A stretch of DNA of 64,000 nucleotides from NCBI GenBank assembly GCA_938028465.1, contig CALJAA010000011.1, forward strand, positions 1 to 64,000. Direction: 5' to 3'. The notes below the pieces were generated by a model, which searched no databases, was not told the DNA's origin, and saw only the letters and a list, made by a program, of their open reading frames with translations. This stretch comes from an uncultured Granulosicoccaceae bacterium (GTDB lineage Bacteria; Pseudomonadota; Gammaproteobacteria; Granulosicoccales; Granulosicoccaceae). Positions within the stretch are counted from its first letter, which is position 1. Each line of letters starts with the position of its first letter. The position numbers and the translations under genes are program-made. This document shows, piece by piece, positions 10,216 through 19,454 of the stretch.

Positions 10216-10633
10216 CCGAATAAAATCTCTAGGTTATGGCTGGTTTTGCTCATGGCGGTAGTGTATCCAAAGCGGCCTTCAAACCAACAAATCGACCATC
10301 ATTTCACTCAAAACAGATGCTGTTGAAACCTTATTAACCAAAACCAAGGAACTTTTGATCGAATTCATGCCAACTATTCTGTCTAACCCGCTCCTTATCC
10401 ACAAATTCTGTGGATAACTATGTGGATTAAAATGATTTTCGAGAAAAAACCTCGGAAAAAAGACGGTTTCTTTTAAAATGGTCGAATATTGATCACATCG
10501 ACATAAATCTATTTATATCAGTTAGTTACAGCACTAATTTAAACTAAATCTCTTCGCTACTACAACAAACTGTGACGCGCATCAACACTTTTTCTTGGCT
10601 GTGTATAACAAGTGCTCTTGTTATTTAGTCAAG

Positions 10634-10657
10634 CCCCTAAACGACTTTTTTTAGGGG
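10634..10657. terminator. hairpin CCCCTAAA / TTTAGGGG
   Basis: Perfect 8-bp arms (10634-10641 and 10650-10657) around an 8-base loop, inside the priA-pntB non-coding region. It could fold in either transcript. On the minus strand it would lie about 150 bases after pntB. No long T run follows, so its role as terminator is uncertain. Confidence 0.35.
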
Positions 10658-10768
10658 TAATTTGAGAAATAATTGTGTCCACAGAGGCTGAAATCCGACA
10701 AATCGACGACATGCATAATCATCGAATTGCGTCTACTAAAATGTTCTACCAAAGATTAATGAATGGTA

Positions 10769-10800
10769 GGCTCAGCGCGACAAATTGCTGTCGCTAAGCC
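10769..10800 (-). terminator. hairpin immediately after pntB
   Basis: GGCT-AGCG-GACA-type arms pair with TGTCGCT-AGCC across a 6-base loop, with one mismatch and one bulge. The structure begins 6 bases beyond the pntB stop codon in the direction of transcription. This is the expected place for the end of the pnt operon transcript. No clear U-tract follows, so Rho-dependent or processing roles are alternatives. Confidence 0.5.
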
Positions 10801-10806
10801 CACGCC

Positions 10807-12195
10807 TCAGTCGAGGGATTTGATGGCCGAAATTAAGTCCTGAACCGACCGTTTGGCATCGCCAAGCAGGACGCGAGTTTTGGGATGTTGAAGCAACGGA
10901 TTGTCAACACCCGCATAACCTGCCCCATCACCTCGCTTAAGCACAATAACGCTCCCAGCATTGTCTACATCCAATATCGGCATGCCATGCAACGGGCTTT
11001 TGGTATCGCTGCGTGCTGCTAGGTTTACAATATCATTAGCGCCTATGACCAGCACCACATCGACTTTTGAAAACTCTGGGTTAATCTCAGCAAGATCCGC
11101 AATCTTTTCGTAGGGTACGCCGGCTTCGGCCAATACGACATTCATATGGCCCGGCATACGTCCAGCCACTGGATGTATAGCAAAGCGGACATCCACGCCG
11201 CGCTCCTCTAGTAGCTGGGTTAGCTCCTGTACCTTATGCTGAGATTGTGCCGAAGCCATGCCATAACCCGGCACGATCACAACGCGCTCAGCATAGGCCA
11301 TGGATGTTGCAGAATCGAAGGGATCAATCTCGTTAACATTATTACGCTTAGCAGGCTCTGCTGAACCAGCCTGGCTAATACCAAACCCTGAGTACATGAT
11401 TTCGCTAAGGCTGCGATTAACAGCCTTAGCCATCAAGCGCGTTAACAACACACCCGCCGCACAAACCAACATGCCCGCAACAATCATTGCGGGGTTTGCG
11501 AGCACATAGCCTTCAAACGCCACTGCAAGGCCTGTCATTGCGTTGTATACCGAGATCAAAACCGGTAGATCAGCCGCTGCTATTGGCAATGTCATGATCA
11601 CACCAAAAAGCAACGAGAGCACAAAAAACACCAGTAACAACATGGGGTGCGAAGTCGTTGAGGTTGCCAGCAACAATCCCAACATCAACACAACCGAACC
11701 CAAAGCTACATAGGTTACCTGGCGATTAACAAACTGGTGGCGCTTCGCAATAATGCGCTTGAGCTTTGCCCAAGCCATAAACGACCCAGCAAACGTAATC
11801 GACCCGATCATGCCACCCAATACCGCTACGGCCTTAGCCGACACGGTGTGCTCGGATACACGCAACAGCACAATTATGGCGATACCAGCAGCCGCAGCGC
11901 CGCCTAAGCCGTTATAGATTGCAGTCATTTCAGGCATGTTAGTAATAGCGACGGAGCGAGCCTGAAAAAAAGCAAAGCCGCCACCGATTGCCATTGCGGC
12001 CAGAATAAGCAAATGGTTGCTAACGACTTGCGGGTGCATAAATGTAGCAACTACCGCAGTGATCATACCCACGCCTGCCAACCAAATACCTGAGCGCGCC
12101 GTTTTAGGCGAACTCATTTGGCGCAAGCCCATGATGAACAACAACGCCGATACGAAATAAGCCAAATTAATTAAATTAGGGGCTGTTTGAATCAT
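10807..12195 (-). CDS. pntB: NAD(P) transhydrogenase subunit beta
   Basis: Membrane and NADP(H)-binding subunit of proton-translocating transhydrogenase, which transfers hydride from NADH to NADP+ driven by the proton gradient. 462 residues: about eight or nine membrane helices in the first 270, then the soluble domain III (about 285-462) with the NADP-binding segment VPGYGMASAQ and the later VLVIGANDIVN and LKRGDGAGYAG blocks. The start overlaps the end of the preceding pntAB gene by 4 bases, so translation is probably coupled. Length and motifs are ordinary. Confidence 0.97.
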   Translation of the reverse strand: MIQTAPNLINLAYFVSALLFIMGLRQMSSPKTARSGIWLAGVGMITAVVATFMHPQVVSNHLLILAAMAIGGGFAFFQARSVAITNMPEMTAIYNGLGGAAAAGIAIIVLLRVSEHTVSAKAVAVLGGMIGSITFAGSFMAWAKLKRIIAKRHQFVNRQVTYVALGSVVLMLGLLLATSTTSHPMLLLVFFVLSLLFGVIMTLPIAAADLPVLISVYNAMTGLAVAFEGYVLANPAMIVAGMLVCAAGVLLTRLMAKAVNRSLSEIMYSGFGISQAGSAEPAKRNNVNEIDPFDSATSMAYAERVVIVPGYGMASAQSQHKVQELTQLLEERGVDVRFAIHPVAGRMPGHMNVVLAEAGVPYEKIADLAEINPEFSKVDVVLVIGANDIVNLAARSDTKSPLHGMPILDVDNAGSVIVLKRGDGAGYAGVDNPLLQHPKTRVLLGDAKRSVQDLISAIKSLD

Positions 12196-12518
12196 GAGTC
12201 AGCCTCCTTATCACCTTGGTGTGATGTACGAGCTTGTTGTTCACTTGATTTGAACATTGCTAACATCCGGTCAGTCACCACATAACCACCAACCGCATTA
12301 GCGGCAGCAGCCATGACCGCAAGAAAACCGATCACCAATTGAAACGTGCCTTCGGCATTCCCTAGCGCTACCATCGCACCAGCCAGCACCACGCCGTGAA
12401 TAAAGTTAGAGCCTGACATAAGCGGCGTATGCAGTATTGAAGGCACATTGGCGATCAACACGTAGCCAGCAATGCCAGCAAGCATAAAGAGATACAGGGC
12501 GACAAAAATATCGATCAT
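12192..12518 (-). CDS. pntAB: NAD(P) transhydrogenase subunit alpha, part 2 (membrane)
   Basis: 108-residue membrane subunit with about three or four helices, equivalent to the C-terminal membrane part of single-chain PntA. It contains the conserved segment TPLMSGSNFIHGVVL. A split alpha subunit (three-gene transhydrogenase) is known from alphaproteobacteria and many gammaproteobacteria outside the enterics. The gene overlaps both its neighbours by 4 bases. The extended hydrophilic tail of PntAA upstream is not part of this subunit. Confidence 0.95.
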   Translation of the reverse strand: MIDIFVALYLFMLAGIAGYVLIANVPSILHTPLMSGSNFIHGVVLAGAMVALGNAEGTFQLVIGFLAVMAAAANAVGGYVVTDRMLAMFKSSEQQARTSHQGDKEADS

Positions 12519-14065
12519 GGCTTGCGCTCCAGTTGCGCAGCTTCTGCTACCCAGTCCACTAAGGCTTCGTGATTATCCAGTTCCAGTTGTATTTCAAGAC
12601 GATGGATACCATCCGCATCCAATGAGGCAAGTTGCGAATACTGCTTAACTCCATAGGCATATAAGCGGTTTTGCAATGCTGGGCCAATGCCACTAATAAC
12701 AGTTAGATCATCACGCACATCGGGATCATCATCGGTGCCACCCTCTCCACTATCATCAGTTTTCGCATCATGCGCGTGGCTACTTGTGGCCACAACTGCT
12801 GCTTGGATTGCGTTATCGGCTGATGCTGCTGATGTCGTTTCGCCTTCGCTATCTTTGGGCTCTTCTTCAGCTATCCAACCTACTGCTTGTTGATCCTCTT
12901 GCTCATCAGCTACAGCGCTGCCAATCGGCGGTGCACAAGGCTGATCCATAAGCTCTGCCGTGTGAGCATCATAAATTGCACCATTATGAGTTAACAGGCA
13001 ACCAGCTAATATTTCATCCTGCCAATCTAAGTGTAATTGCCCGCCTGATAACATCAGTTGCAACATGCTCAGTAAATTACGCGCATACATTTCGCTGGCA
13101 TGCACTGACCCGCTACTGGGTAGATTGGTAGCACCAACAATGAACACATCGCCGTGCATATAGGTTTCGCCAATGTGAGTAAGCTCGCAGTTACCGCCGG
13201 AGTCTGCAGCCATATCAACAATGACCGTATCAGGCAACATGCCCTCAACCATATCTTTAGTGATGATGACGGGAGCTTTGCGGCCTGGTATAGCGGCCGT
13301 AGAAATAACGGCGTGTGCTTGCGACATGCGCTCAGCCAACACATCATGCTGCTTTTGTTTTTCTTCTTTGGTTAAGGCTCTTGCGTAACCGCCTGAACTC
13401 TCTGCATTGACGCCAGTGTCGATCATGCGGGCACCAAGCGATTCAATCTGCTCTTTTGCGGCACTTCGAATATCATAAGCCTCCACCTGCGCACCCAAAC
13501 GGCGAGCCGTAGCAATAGCCTGCAAGCCCGCTACACCAGCACCGATAACAATGACGCGCGATGGCCTGATCGTACCTGCTGCGGTAGTTAACATCGGAAA
13601 CAAACGAGGCGAGATTTCAGCCGCCAATAAAGCCGCTTTGTAACCTGCAACTGTAGCTTGTGATGAGAGCACATCCATGGGCTGTGCACGCGTGATTCGC
13701 GGCACTAGATCCATTGCCAAGGTGGTGATATTGCGTTCCTGCAAAACCTGGATAACATCAAGATGTGAGTATGAATTGATTTGAGCTACCAGTACGGAGC
13801 CGATGGGCAGTAGCTTCGCCTCACTGACGGTAGGCGGCGTTACTTTTAATATGACTGCAGCCGGCCTTACCGTGTCGGCAAAATTGTCAGCAACTTCGAT
13901 ACCTTCGTAATCGGAATCGTAAAAACCCGCGCCTCGGCCGCAGCCGCTTTCAATGATGATTTTTACGGACAGTTGCCGCTGCAAACGATCAGCGACGCTT
14001 GGATCTAGCGCAACTCGGCGTTCACCTTCAGCACTCTCTTTAGGTACGGCTAATATCAATGGCAT
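12515..14065 (-). CDS. pntAA: NAD(P) transhydrogenase subunit alpha, part 1, with C-terminal helix-hairpin-helix extension
   Basis: NAD(H)-binding domain I of transhydrogenase. Residues 1 to about 375 match PntAA: the N-terminal alanine-dehydrogenase-like domain, the Rossmann signature GAGVAG at 175-180, and VDMAADSGGNCELT near 283-296. Such subunits usually end near residue 370-380. Here the chain continues to 516 through an acidic, low-complexity linker (about 380-450). It ends in a compact domain (about 452-516) with the ISGIGPALQNRLYAYGV core typical of helix-hairpin-helix modules. The same kind of module is found fused to other redox subunits, but its role here is unknown. First gene of the pnt operon, divergent from hemH. 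Confidence 0.94.
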   Translation of the reverse strand: MPLILAVPKESAEGERRVALDPSVADRLQRQLSVKIIIESGCGRGAGFYDSDYEGIEVADNFADTVRPAAVILKVTPPTVSEAKLLPIGSVLVAQINSYSHLDVIQVLQERNITTLAMDLVPRITRAQPMDVLSSQATVAGYKAALLAAEISPRLFPMLTTAAGTIRPSRVIVIGAGVAGLQAIATARRLGAQVEAYDIRSAAKEQIESLGARMIDTGVNAESSGGYARALTKEEKQKQHDVLAERMSQAHAVISTAAIPGRKAPVIITKDMVEGMLPDTVIVDMAADSGGNCELTHIGETYMHGDVFIVGATNLPSSGSVHASEMYARNLLSMLQLMLSGGQLHLDWQDEILAGCLLTHNGAIYDAHTAELMDQPCAPPIGSAVADEQEDQQAVGWIAEEEPKDSEGETTSAASADNAIQAAVVATSSHAHDAKTDDSGEGGTDDDPDVRDDLTVISGIGPALQNRLYAYGVKQYSQLASLDADGIHRLEIQLELDNHEALVDWVAEAAQLERKP

Positions 14066-14247
14066 TGTGAACGCACCTGCTGCCCTGTTGATGTAGGCTA
14101 GCGTATTGTGACCGTGGCACTATGCCACGCAACTTATATAATGAATGTTACGGCAAGCTACCTCGCCGCGCTACCTTCCTTATTCATCTGTCTGTTGCTT
14201 TTAAGCGTAAAATAGACCGAGCTAACGACACAGATAATGTAAAGCCC

Positions 14248-15357
14248 ATGAAATACGCCGGCACGCCAGAATACCAACACGGAACTCGAGAGAAACTAGG
14301 CGTTTTGTTGATCAATCTGGGCACACCCGATGCGCCCGATACACCCTCAGTAAGGCGCTACTTAGCTCAGTTTCTGAACGACCCGCGCATTATAGAATTA
14401 CCTACAATAGCTAGACGGGCTCTACTCCACGGCATCATATTAAGAGTGCGCCCATCGCGCAGTGCCAAAGCCTACGAAGAAGTCTGGTCAGAGGAGACGG
14501 GGTCGCCTTTATTACATCACTCGCGCAACCAACAACAAGCCCTGCACACAGCCCTGCAAAACGAAATGGGCGAGAATGTTGTGGTGGAGCTGGGGATGCG
14601 ATACGGCTCACCTTCAGTTGGCAGTGCACTTGAACAATTAGCAAAGCAAAACGTCAGGCGCTTACTCGTGCTGCCTATGTACCCTCAATACTCAGGTACC
14701 ACCACTGCCTCCGTATTTGATGAAGTATCGAACGAGTTACAACGTACTCGGTGGCTACCCGAACTCCGTTTTATCAATCAGTACTTTAATTATCCTGGCT
14801 ATATCGATGCGCTGGCACAGAGTATTGAACAAAGCTGGCAAGAAAATGGCCGCGGGCAACTACTGGTAACCTCTTACCATGGCATTCCCAAACGCTACTT
14901 ACTCAATGGTGATCCATACCATTGCCAATGCCACATGACAACTCGCCTGTTAGCTGAAAAACTGAACTTAAAAGAACATGAATACCGCGTAGTATTTCAA
15001 TCACGTGTGGGCCGTGAGGAGTGGTTGAAGCCCTACTGCGACGAAACTATGAAGCAACTACCCAGCGAAGGCATAAAGAGTATTGATGTTGTCAGCCCTG
15101 CATTTTCTGCTGATTGCTTGGAAACTATCGAAGAGATTTCAGGTGAAAACTGTGAGTACTTTATGGAAAACGGCGGCGAGAAATTTAACTACATTGAATG
15201 CTTAAACGACAAGCCATCACACATCGCTTTTTTAAGCTCACTAGTGCAACAGCATATGCAAGGCTGGCCAACGGCGGATAAAACGATCACTGAAACGAGT
15301 GATGCTGAGCTACAGGCTACTGCTAAACGTGCTCAAGCGTTATTAGACAAAGCTTGA
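14248..15357 (+). CDS. hemH: ferrochelatase
   Basis: Inserts Fe2+ into protoporphyrin IX, the last step of protohaem synthesis. The open frame begins at 14122, but conserved sequence begins with KLGVLLINLGTPDAP. The ATG at 14248 gives 369 residues, close to the family norm, so I use it; the first 42 codons are probably not translated. Conserved motifs include SYHGIPKRY with the catalytic histidine, VFQSRVGREEWLKP, and SPAFSADCLETIEEI. The haem demand of the many c-type cytochromes in this window fits a functional enzyme. Its 3' end overlaps the convergent serine hydrolase gene by 25 bases. Confidence 0.93.
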   Translation: MKYAGTPEYQHGTREKLGVLLINLGTPDAPDTPSVRRYLAQFLNDPRIIELPTIARRALLHGIILRVRPSRSAKAYEEVWSEETGSPLLHHSRNQQQALHTALQNEMGENVVVELGMRYGSPSVGSALEQLAKQNVRRLLVLPMYPQYSGTTTASVFDEVSNELQRTRWLPELRFINQYFNYPGYIDALAQSIEQSWQENGRGQLLVTSYHGIPKRYLLNGDPYHCQCHMTTRLLAEKLNLKEHEYRVVFQSRVGREEWLKPYCDETMKQLPSEGIKSIDVVSPAFSADCLETIEEISGENCEYFMENGGEKFNYIECLNDKPSHIAFLSSLVQQHMQGWPTADKTITETSDAELQATAKRAQALLDKA

Positions 15358-16529
15358 TACGCCAAGGCTTGCATCTCAGTGCCCAAGGGTAAGGTTGACC
15401 CTTGGTACTGACTCATCACGATGCCGCGAAAGTTCATCGTGCGATCAACCCAAAAGTAAGTTGATGCAGCACCTGACCACCCACCTTCGCCATCACTACT
15501 CAGGTTAAGTGCAAAACCGGTATCTATCATAACTCGGCCAAATAGGTTCCAACCGTAACCTGGCATTGGGCTATGACCGATTGCTAATGGCAATTGAGAT
15601 TGCGGTATTCGGTTACGCCACATCATATTAACCATCGGCACTGACAACAGCACCTCACCACTTTCGCTGGTGCCATCCATAACCACTTGTAAAAAGCGAT
15701 AGTAATCAGCAAGGGTAGAAAACAAACCGTGACCACCACGCTCAAACGTTGAAGAATCAGATGGGTAACCACGCTCGGCATCCATTAGCTCAAGTCGGTT
15801 AGGTTCAGTGGTCAATACTGCCTCGTGCCCTAGATCACGAACACCATATAAAGACAACAAACGATGTTGTTGTTCAGGCTTAACAAAAAAAGCCGTCTCT
15901 TGCATATTAAGCGGATCAAACAATCGCTCTTTTAGTAATTCGTATAAGGATTTACCGGTTACACACTCCAGCACGTGCGCCAGCACATCAGTCGAAAAAC
16001 TATACTGCCATTGCGACCCGGGCTCAGATGATAATGGCAGCTCTGCTAAGGCGTGCGATAACTCACTCAGGCTTCGGCTAACATCACCCGCCATAGCTGC
16101 TTCGCGGTACAGAGCCGCTACAGGAGAGTCTGGCAAAAAATCATAAGCCAAGCCCGAACGATGCGTAAGCAAATGTTCAATTAAAAGCGGGTGCTCAGAT
16201 GCAACCTGTTTGCCGCTGTTTTCCAAAATCGTGTTACTGGCAAAGCCTGGGATATAGTGCGCAACGCTCTGATACAAACTCAAGCGGTTTTCTTCAATTA
16301 GTTGAAGTGCAACGATAGACACTAAAGGTTTGGTCATTGAATAGATGCGATAAATCGCATCATCACGCAATGGATGTGCTAACTGTGCATCTTGAAAACC
16401 CACCCCACCTTCGCTTATAACGCTATCGCCTAACGCTACTCGCCAAGCTATATTAGGGAATAATTTTTCATCAATTAATGATTGAGCAAATTCTCGAATG
16501 CGGTCAATGCGAGCGGGTAGCGCCTTCAT
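15333..16529 (-). CDS. beta-lactamase-fold serine hydrolase
   Basis: 398-residue protein of the class C beta-lactamase/esterase superfamily. It has the catalytic SxxK motif SMTK at 64-67 (context YRIYSMTKPLV), a YSF segment at the usual second-motif position, and GGHGLFSTLADYYRFLQ, typical of the esterase-like branch. No signal peptide is evident at the chosen start, which suggests cytoplasmic location or export by another route. Family members hydrolyse esters, peptides or lactams, and the substrate cannot be predicted. It is the third gene of an operon whose first product is a peptidoglycan-binding lipoprotein; the gap to the HEAT-repeat gene is 3 bases. Confidence 0.85.
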   Translation of the reverse strand: MKALPARIDRIREFAQSLIDEKLFPNIAWRVALGDSVISEGGVGFQDAQLAHPLRDDAIYRIYSMTKPLVSIVALQLIEENRLSLYQSVAHYIPGFASNTILENSGKQVASEHPLLIEHLLTHRSGLAYDFLPDSPVAALYREAAMAGDVSRSLSELSHALAELPLSSEPGSQWQYSFSTDVLAHVLECVTGKSLYELLKERLFDPLNMQETAFFVKPEQQHRLLSLYGVRDLGHEAVLTTEPNRLELMDAERGYPSDSSTFERGGHGLFSTLADYYRFLQVVMDGTSESGEVLLSVPMVNMMWRNRIPQSQLPLAIGHSPMPGYGWNLFGRVMIDTGFALNLSSDGEGGWSGAASTYFWVDRTMNFRGIVMSQYQGSTLPLGTEMQALAYQALSNNA

Positions 16530-16532
16530 AGT

Positions 16533-17588
16533 TTATTTGTATTGATTACGCATTTGAGTGTCTGCGGTTTCCAGGCGAACCTTGTTACTTTCGCTCAGCT
16601 GCTGACTCTGTAGTGATAGCCTCGCGCCTTTTCGAGCCCGAGGCAGTTCGTTTTGATTTTCCAGTACACCAAACAAGGCCTCAATAACATCAGCGCTTGG
16701 GCTTGACAATTTTTTCGACGCATAAGCTGCCGTTTTTCTTACCTGCTCATCAACATCATTAAGCCCAGATAACAAAACGTCAGACATCGTATCGTCGTCT
16801 GACCATTGGGAAATTATTGAAATACTGCGCTGTCGCACCGAAGCTGAATCATTGTTTGTTAGAGGCAATACATGATCGACGATTGCTTGCTTATCGGCAT
16901 TAGTAGCCTCCCCAGGGAGTACCAATACATTCAATGTAGCAACTAAAACCTCTGGCTCTGAATCCGTTGTCAATAGATTCATGACGACATCACGAGCACT
17001 CGCATCATAGGGCTGCATTCGCTTAAGCAAGTCTAATCCAGCCAGCTGTGAAACACGATTACCTGAATACACCATGTCGCTTGCTATGGGAGTCAGCGAT
17101 GAATCTTTTGTCGCACCTAACAGATACGATAATCTTTTCAAGCGCTTTGGATCAGTTTCTACTCCAAACTCACTAACTACAGCCTGCAAAAAGGCCGGAT
17201 CATTTTTCAGGCGTAACGTTAGTTGGGCTATCTGCTCATCACTAATATCAGCCACACCCAAGTCAAAGGCTTGCCACGCTAGGGCTTCTTCGCTAATTTT
17301 TACATCTGTCGCTGGCGTGTTATCTACTTTTGCGACCACTGGATCATTCGGCGTAGTTACTTGAGGCGCTTCAACACTCGTTTCATCAGCAGAGGACACT
17401 GAACTAAATGGAGAAACCGGTGTTTCTTCACGGCTTTCAACCGTCGGTGAATCCGGCTCTGGCTCTACCGCAACCGCAATCGTATCCGCGTCTTGTGAAT
17501 CATTGCCTTGCCACCAAATGAAAAAACCCCCGCCAACTACCAGTGCAATACTGGCAACGACGAGGGCTGTTTTCATGACAGACAACAA
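16533..17588 (-). CDS. membrane-anchored HEAT-repeat protein
   Basis: 351 residues. One N-terminal membrane segment (about 5-25) is followed by an acidic Ser/Thr/Pro-rich linker to about residue 90. The rest consists of helical repeats of HEAT type (for example VLPGEATNADKQAIVDHVLP and SASVRQRSISIISQW), about 150-350. HEAT solenoids serve protein-protein binding, and no catalytic motif is seen. The protein is probably anchored in the inner membrane with the solenoid in the periplasm. It lies between a calcium/peptidoglycan-binding lipoprotein gene (10-base gap) and a serine hydrolase gene (3-base gap), so the three probably act together at the envelope. Confidence 0.7.
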   Translation of the reverse strand: MLSVMKTALVVASIALVVGGGFFIWWQGNDSQDADTIAVAVEPEPDSPTVESREETPVSPFSSVSSADETSVEAPQVTTPNDPVVAKVDNTPATDVKISEEALAWQAFDLGVADISDEQIAQLTLRLKNDPAFLQAVVSEFGVETDPKRLKRLSYLLGATKDSSLTPIASDMVYSGNRVSQLAGLDLLKRMQPYDASARDVVMNLLTTDSEPEVLVATLNVLVLPGEATNADKQAIVDHVLPLTNNDSASVRQRSISIISQWSDDDTMSDVLLSGLNDVDEQVRKTAAYASKKLSSPSADVIEALFGVLENQNELPRARKGARLSLQSQQLSESNKVRLETADTQMRNQYK

Positions 17589-17598
17589 ACAGTACTAC

Positions 17599-18408
17599 TT
17601 AGAAGCCCGTTGAGAATGGTTCGCGTTCTGCACTACCTGGCGCTCTTGTATTCGTCCAGCTTTGATCTGCTGTGCTTTGGTAGAACAACGCTTGACCATC
17701 ACAATCAACGCTGGTTACGCCATAACCGACTTCACTACCGTCGTCAGACAACTGCACTAATTGATCTCGCAATGCACCCCATGTTGCCTCGCCTACTACG
17801 CCATCTGGCGAAAGGCCCTGTGCAGATTGAAACGCTTCAACTGCCATGGCCGTGTTGGGCCCAAAACTACCATCAGCAAAATCCGCGCGTTCTTGGGTTG
17901 AATACCCCTGACACCACAATATGTGCTGAATACCGCGTGAGTAAGAACTATCTGTATAAGTAACTGAGGTACTCATAACACAGTTGTCGTCCCATTGATC
18001 ATTGACAGAAGCGTTATCCGAACCGCCTTCGCATGCAGCCAACTGATCTACCATGTCAGTGATAATGTCAGAAGAGTTTAAAAGGCCATCGCCATTTGTG
18101 TCATCGAGGGAATCTACAAAACCGTCACCATTGATGTCAAAATCTTCGAAGGTGTTATCGCCATCTAGATTGATATCATCCGACGCATCAACAAAACCGT
18201 CACCATTGAAATCTAGATCAGTGTTGTCGACAGCACCATCAGCATTAAAGTCACCGTCAAGAATGTCAACAACGCCATCGCCGTTGCTGTCGTCAGTAAG
18301 ATCACCAGCAGTTTGCGTCGTACTACTACTAGAGCAACCAGCTAAATACGCGGAGAAACCAATCACCACGAGAAGCCGGGGTAAATGTTGAATTGATTGA
18401 TACTTCAT
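17599..18408 (-). CDS. lipoprotein with dockerin-like calcium repeats and a peptidoglycan-binding domain
   Basis: 269 residues with a lipoprotein signal (lipobox LAGC near residue 25). Residues about 38-120 hold at least five DxNxDGxxD-type loops (for example DSNGDGVVDILD and DFNGDGFVDASD), as in dockerin or EF-hand calcium repeats. A C-terminal PG_binding_1 domain (about 155-225) contains SFGPNTAMAVEAFQSAQG and DGVVGEATWGAL. The likely place is the outer membrane, binding Ca2+ and peptidoglycan. First gene of a three-gene minus-strand operon. The repetitive loops produce a long spurious ORF on the other strand. Confidence 0.82.
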   Translation of the reverse strand: MKYQSIQHLPRLLVVIGFSAYLAGCSSSSTTQTAGDLTDDSNGDGVVDILDGDFNADGAVDNTDLDFNGDGFVDASDDINLDGDNTFEDFDINGDGFVDSLDDTNGDGLLNSSDIITDMVDQLAACEGGSDNASVNDQWDDNCVMSTSVTYTDSSYSRGIQHILWCQGYSTQERADFADGSFGPNTAMAVEAFQSAQGLSPDGVVGEATWGALRDQLVQLSDDGSEVGYGVTSVDCDGQALFYQSTADQSWTNTRAPGSAEREPFSTGF

Positions 18409-18612
18409 AATAAAAACCTCTCAAGGAGTACGCACGCCACCACGGTGGGGCATGCACAATGGGCACGACGATAAAAGTGTAGTTCAATACTGCCTAAATT
18501 CTGGACAAAACTCACATGAAATTAATAGCGTCATGGAGGTAATTATTCTGACACCAATTAAGGTGCACTTAAACGCAAATAACGACATTTAACATTGCGC
18601 TCTAACATTTGT

Positions 18613-19380
18613 TCACGAATCCGATTGCAATTGCCTGTTTACCTGCCTTAACGCAGCATCCAATGCACTTAAACCGCCTTTTTGCGTTAGCTCGTCATAA
18701 CCTAACCGTGTGTAGGTACCGGGTGTGCCGATGCCATTTAATAGTGAGGCAAAATCAGCTTGTGGACAGCCAATAGCCACATCCACCGCACCTCGCCAAT
18801 GACGCATAACCATATCGCGAGCAATAGCTGCATCCCAACCTCGCTCAACAAACCAATCCTGCATTTGCTGCATCAAGCCAAATTGCCATGCGTAAGCACA
18901 CGACATAATCATGGATTCATCCAATTGTTGCTCACTGCTTAACGACACTATCGGGCACCGCGGCCCAAAAAGCTGTGCCACCTTATCGTTATGAGGAAAT
19001 GCTGGGATAAACGGATTGCCAAATTCAATAAAGCTACTGGGCATAATGCGGATGGCGTTTTCAATACCTGCAGCCTCTTGCAATGCCTTTATCGTGACGC
19101 CGGATACGGCCGATACCAAAATATGCTGCCTGTTCCATTGAACACTCTGTACAGCATCGATCCAATCAGCAGGTCGGACCGCCAACAACACAATATTCGC
19201 AGCTTCCACTACTGCTTGATTGCTTTGCAGCACCTTGCAATTGTGTTTACTGGCAATGGCCTTCCCGCTGGCCTCGCCACGAGGCGATAACATAATATCG
19301 CCCTCATATCCGCCGTCACGCAACGCAGCAATCGTATAACTAGCGAGATGACCAGCGCCGAGTACGCCAAAAGTATTCAT
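18613..19380 (-). CDS. pyrroline-5-carboxylate reductase family protein
   Basis: 255-residue NAD(P)-dependent dehydrogenase of the ProC fold. The N-terminal Rossmann motif is GVLGAGHLASYTI (about 5-17). The inner block VSAVSGVTIKALQ and the C-terminal dimerisation helix block GIGTPGTYTRLGYDEL match ProC. ProC makes proline from pyrroline-5-carboxylate. Sequence around the substrate pocket is divergent, so another imino-acid or related substrate is possible and I leave the symbol empty. A lysE-type exporter gene lies 74 bases upstream on the same strand. Confidence 0.75.
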   Translation of the reverse strand: MNTFGVLGAGHLASYTIAALRDGGYEGDIMLSPRGEASGKAIASKHNCKVLQSNQAVVEAANIVLLAVRPADWIDAVQSVQWNRQHILVSAVSGVTIKALQEAAGIENAIRIMPSSFIEFGNPFIPAFPHNDKVAQLFGPRCPIVSLSSEQQLDESMIMSCAYAWQFGLMQQMQDWFVERGWDAAIARDMVMRHWRGAVDVAIGCPQADFASLLNGIGTPGTYTRLGYDELTQKGGLSALDAALRQVNRQLQSDS

Positions 19381-19454
19381 AGAGTGCCTGTTTTGTTTTG
19401 CTTATCTTTGTTTGCTTATCTTTGCTTTGCTCATTAGCCCAGTTATGAGCGACA

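Larger units (their letters stand above)
10216..10806. other. 591-base non-coding region with DnaA-box-like cluster
   Basis: No ORF supported. Four 9-mers match or nearly match the DnaA box TTATNCACA: 10395-10403 (TTATCCACA, perfect), 10409-10417 (the same box inverted, perfect), 10421-10429 (inverted, one mismatch), and 10600-10608 (inverted TTATACACA, perfect). Between the third and fourth lies a markedly AT-rich stretch (about 10430-10560). The layout of DnaA boxes beside an AT-rich segment resembles a replication origin or a DnaA-titrating site. dnaA, dnaN, gidA and parAB are not in the window, so the origin reading is a hypothesis. Promoters for priA should also lie near its left end. 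Confidence 0.45.

Noticed and set aside
18053-18391. 112-codon plus-strand ORF, serine/proline-rich
   Set aside because: Antisense shadow of the DxNxDG calcium repeats of the lipoprotein gene.
19385-19435. Short tandem repeat (TTATCTTTG-type) between proC-like and lysE genes
   Set aside because: Only two imperfect copies; probably simple sequence drift.
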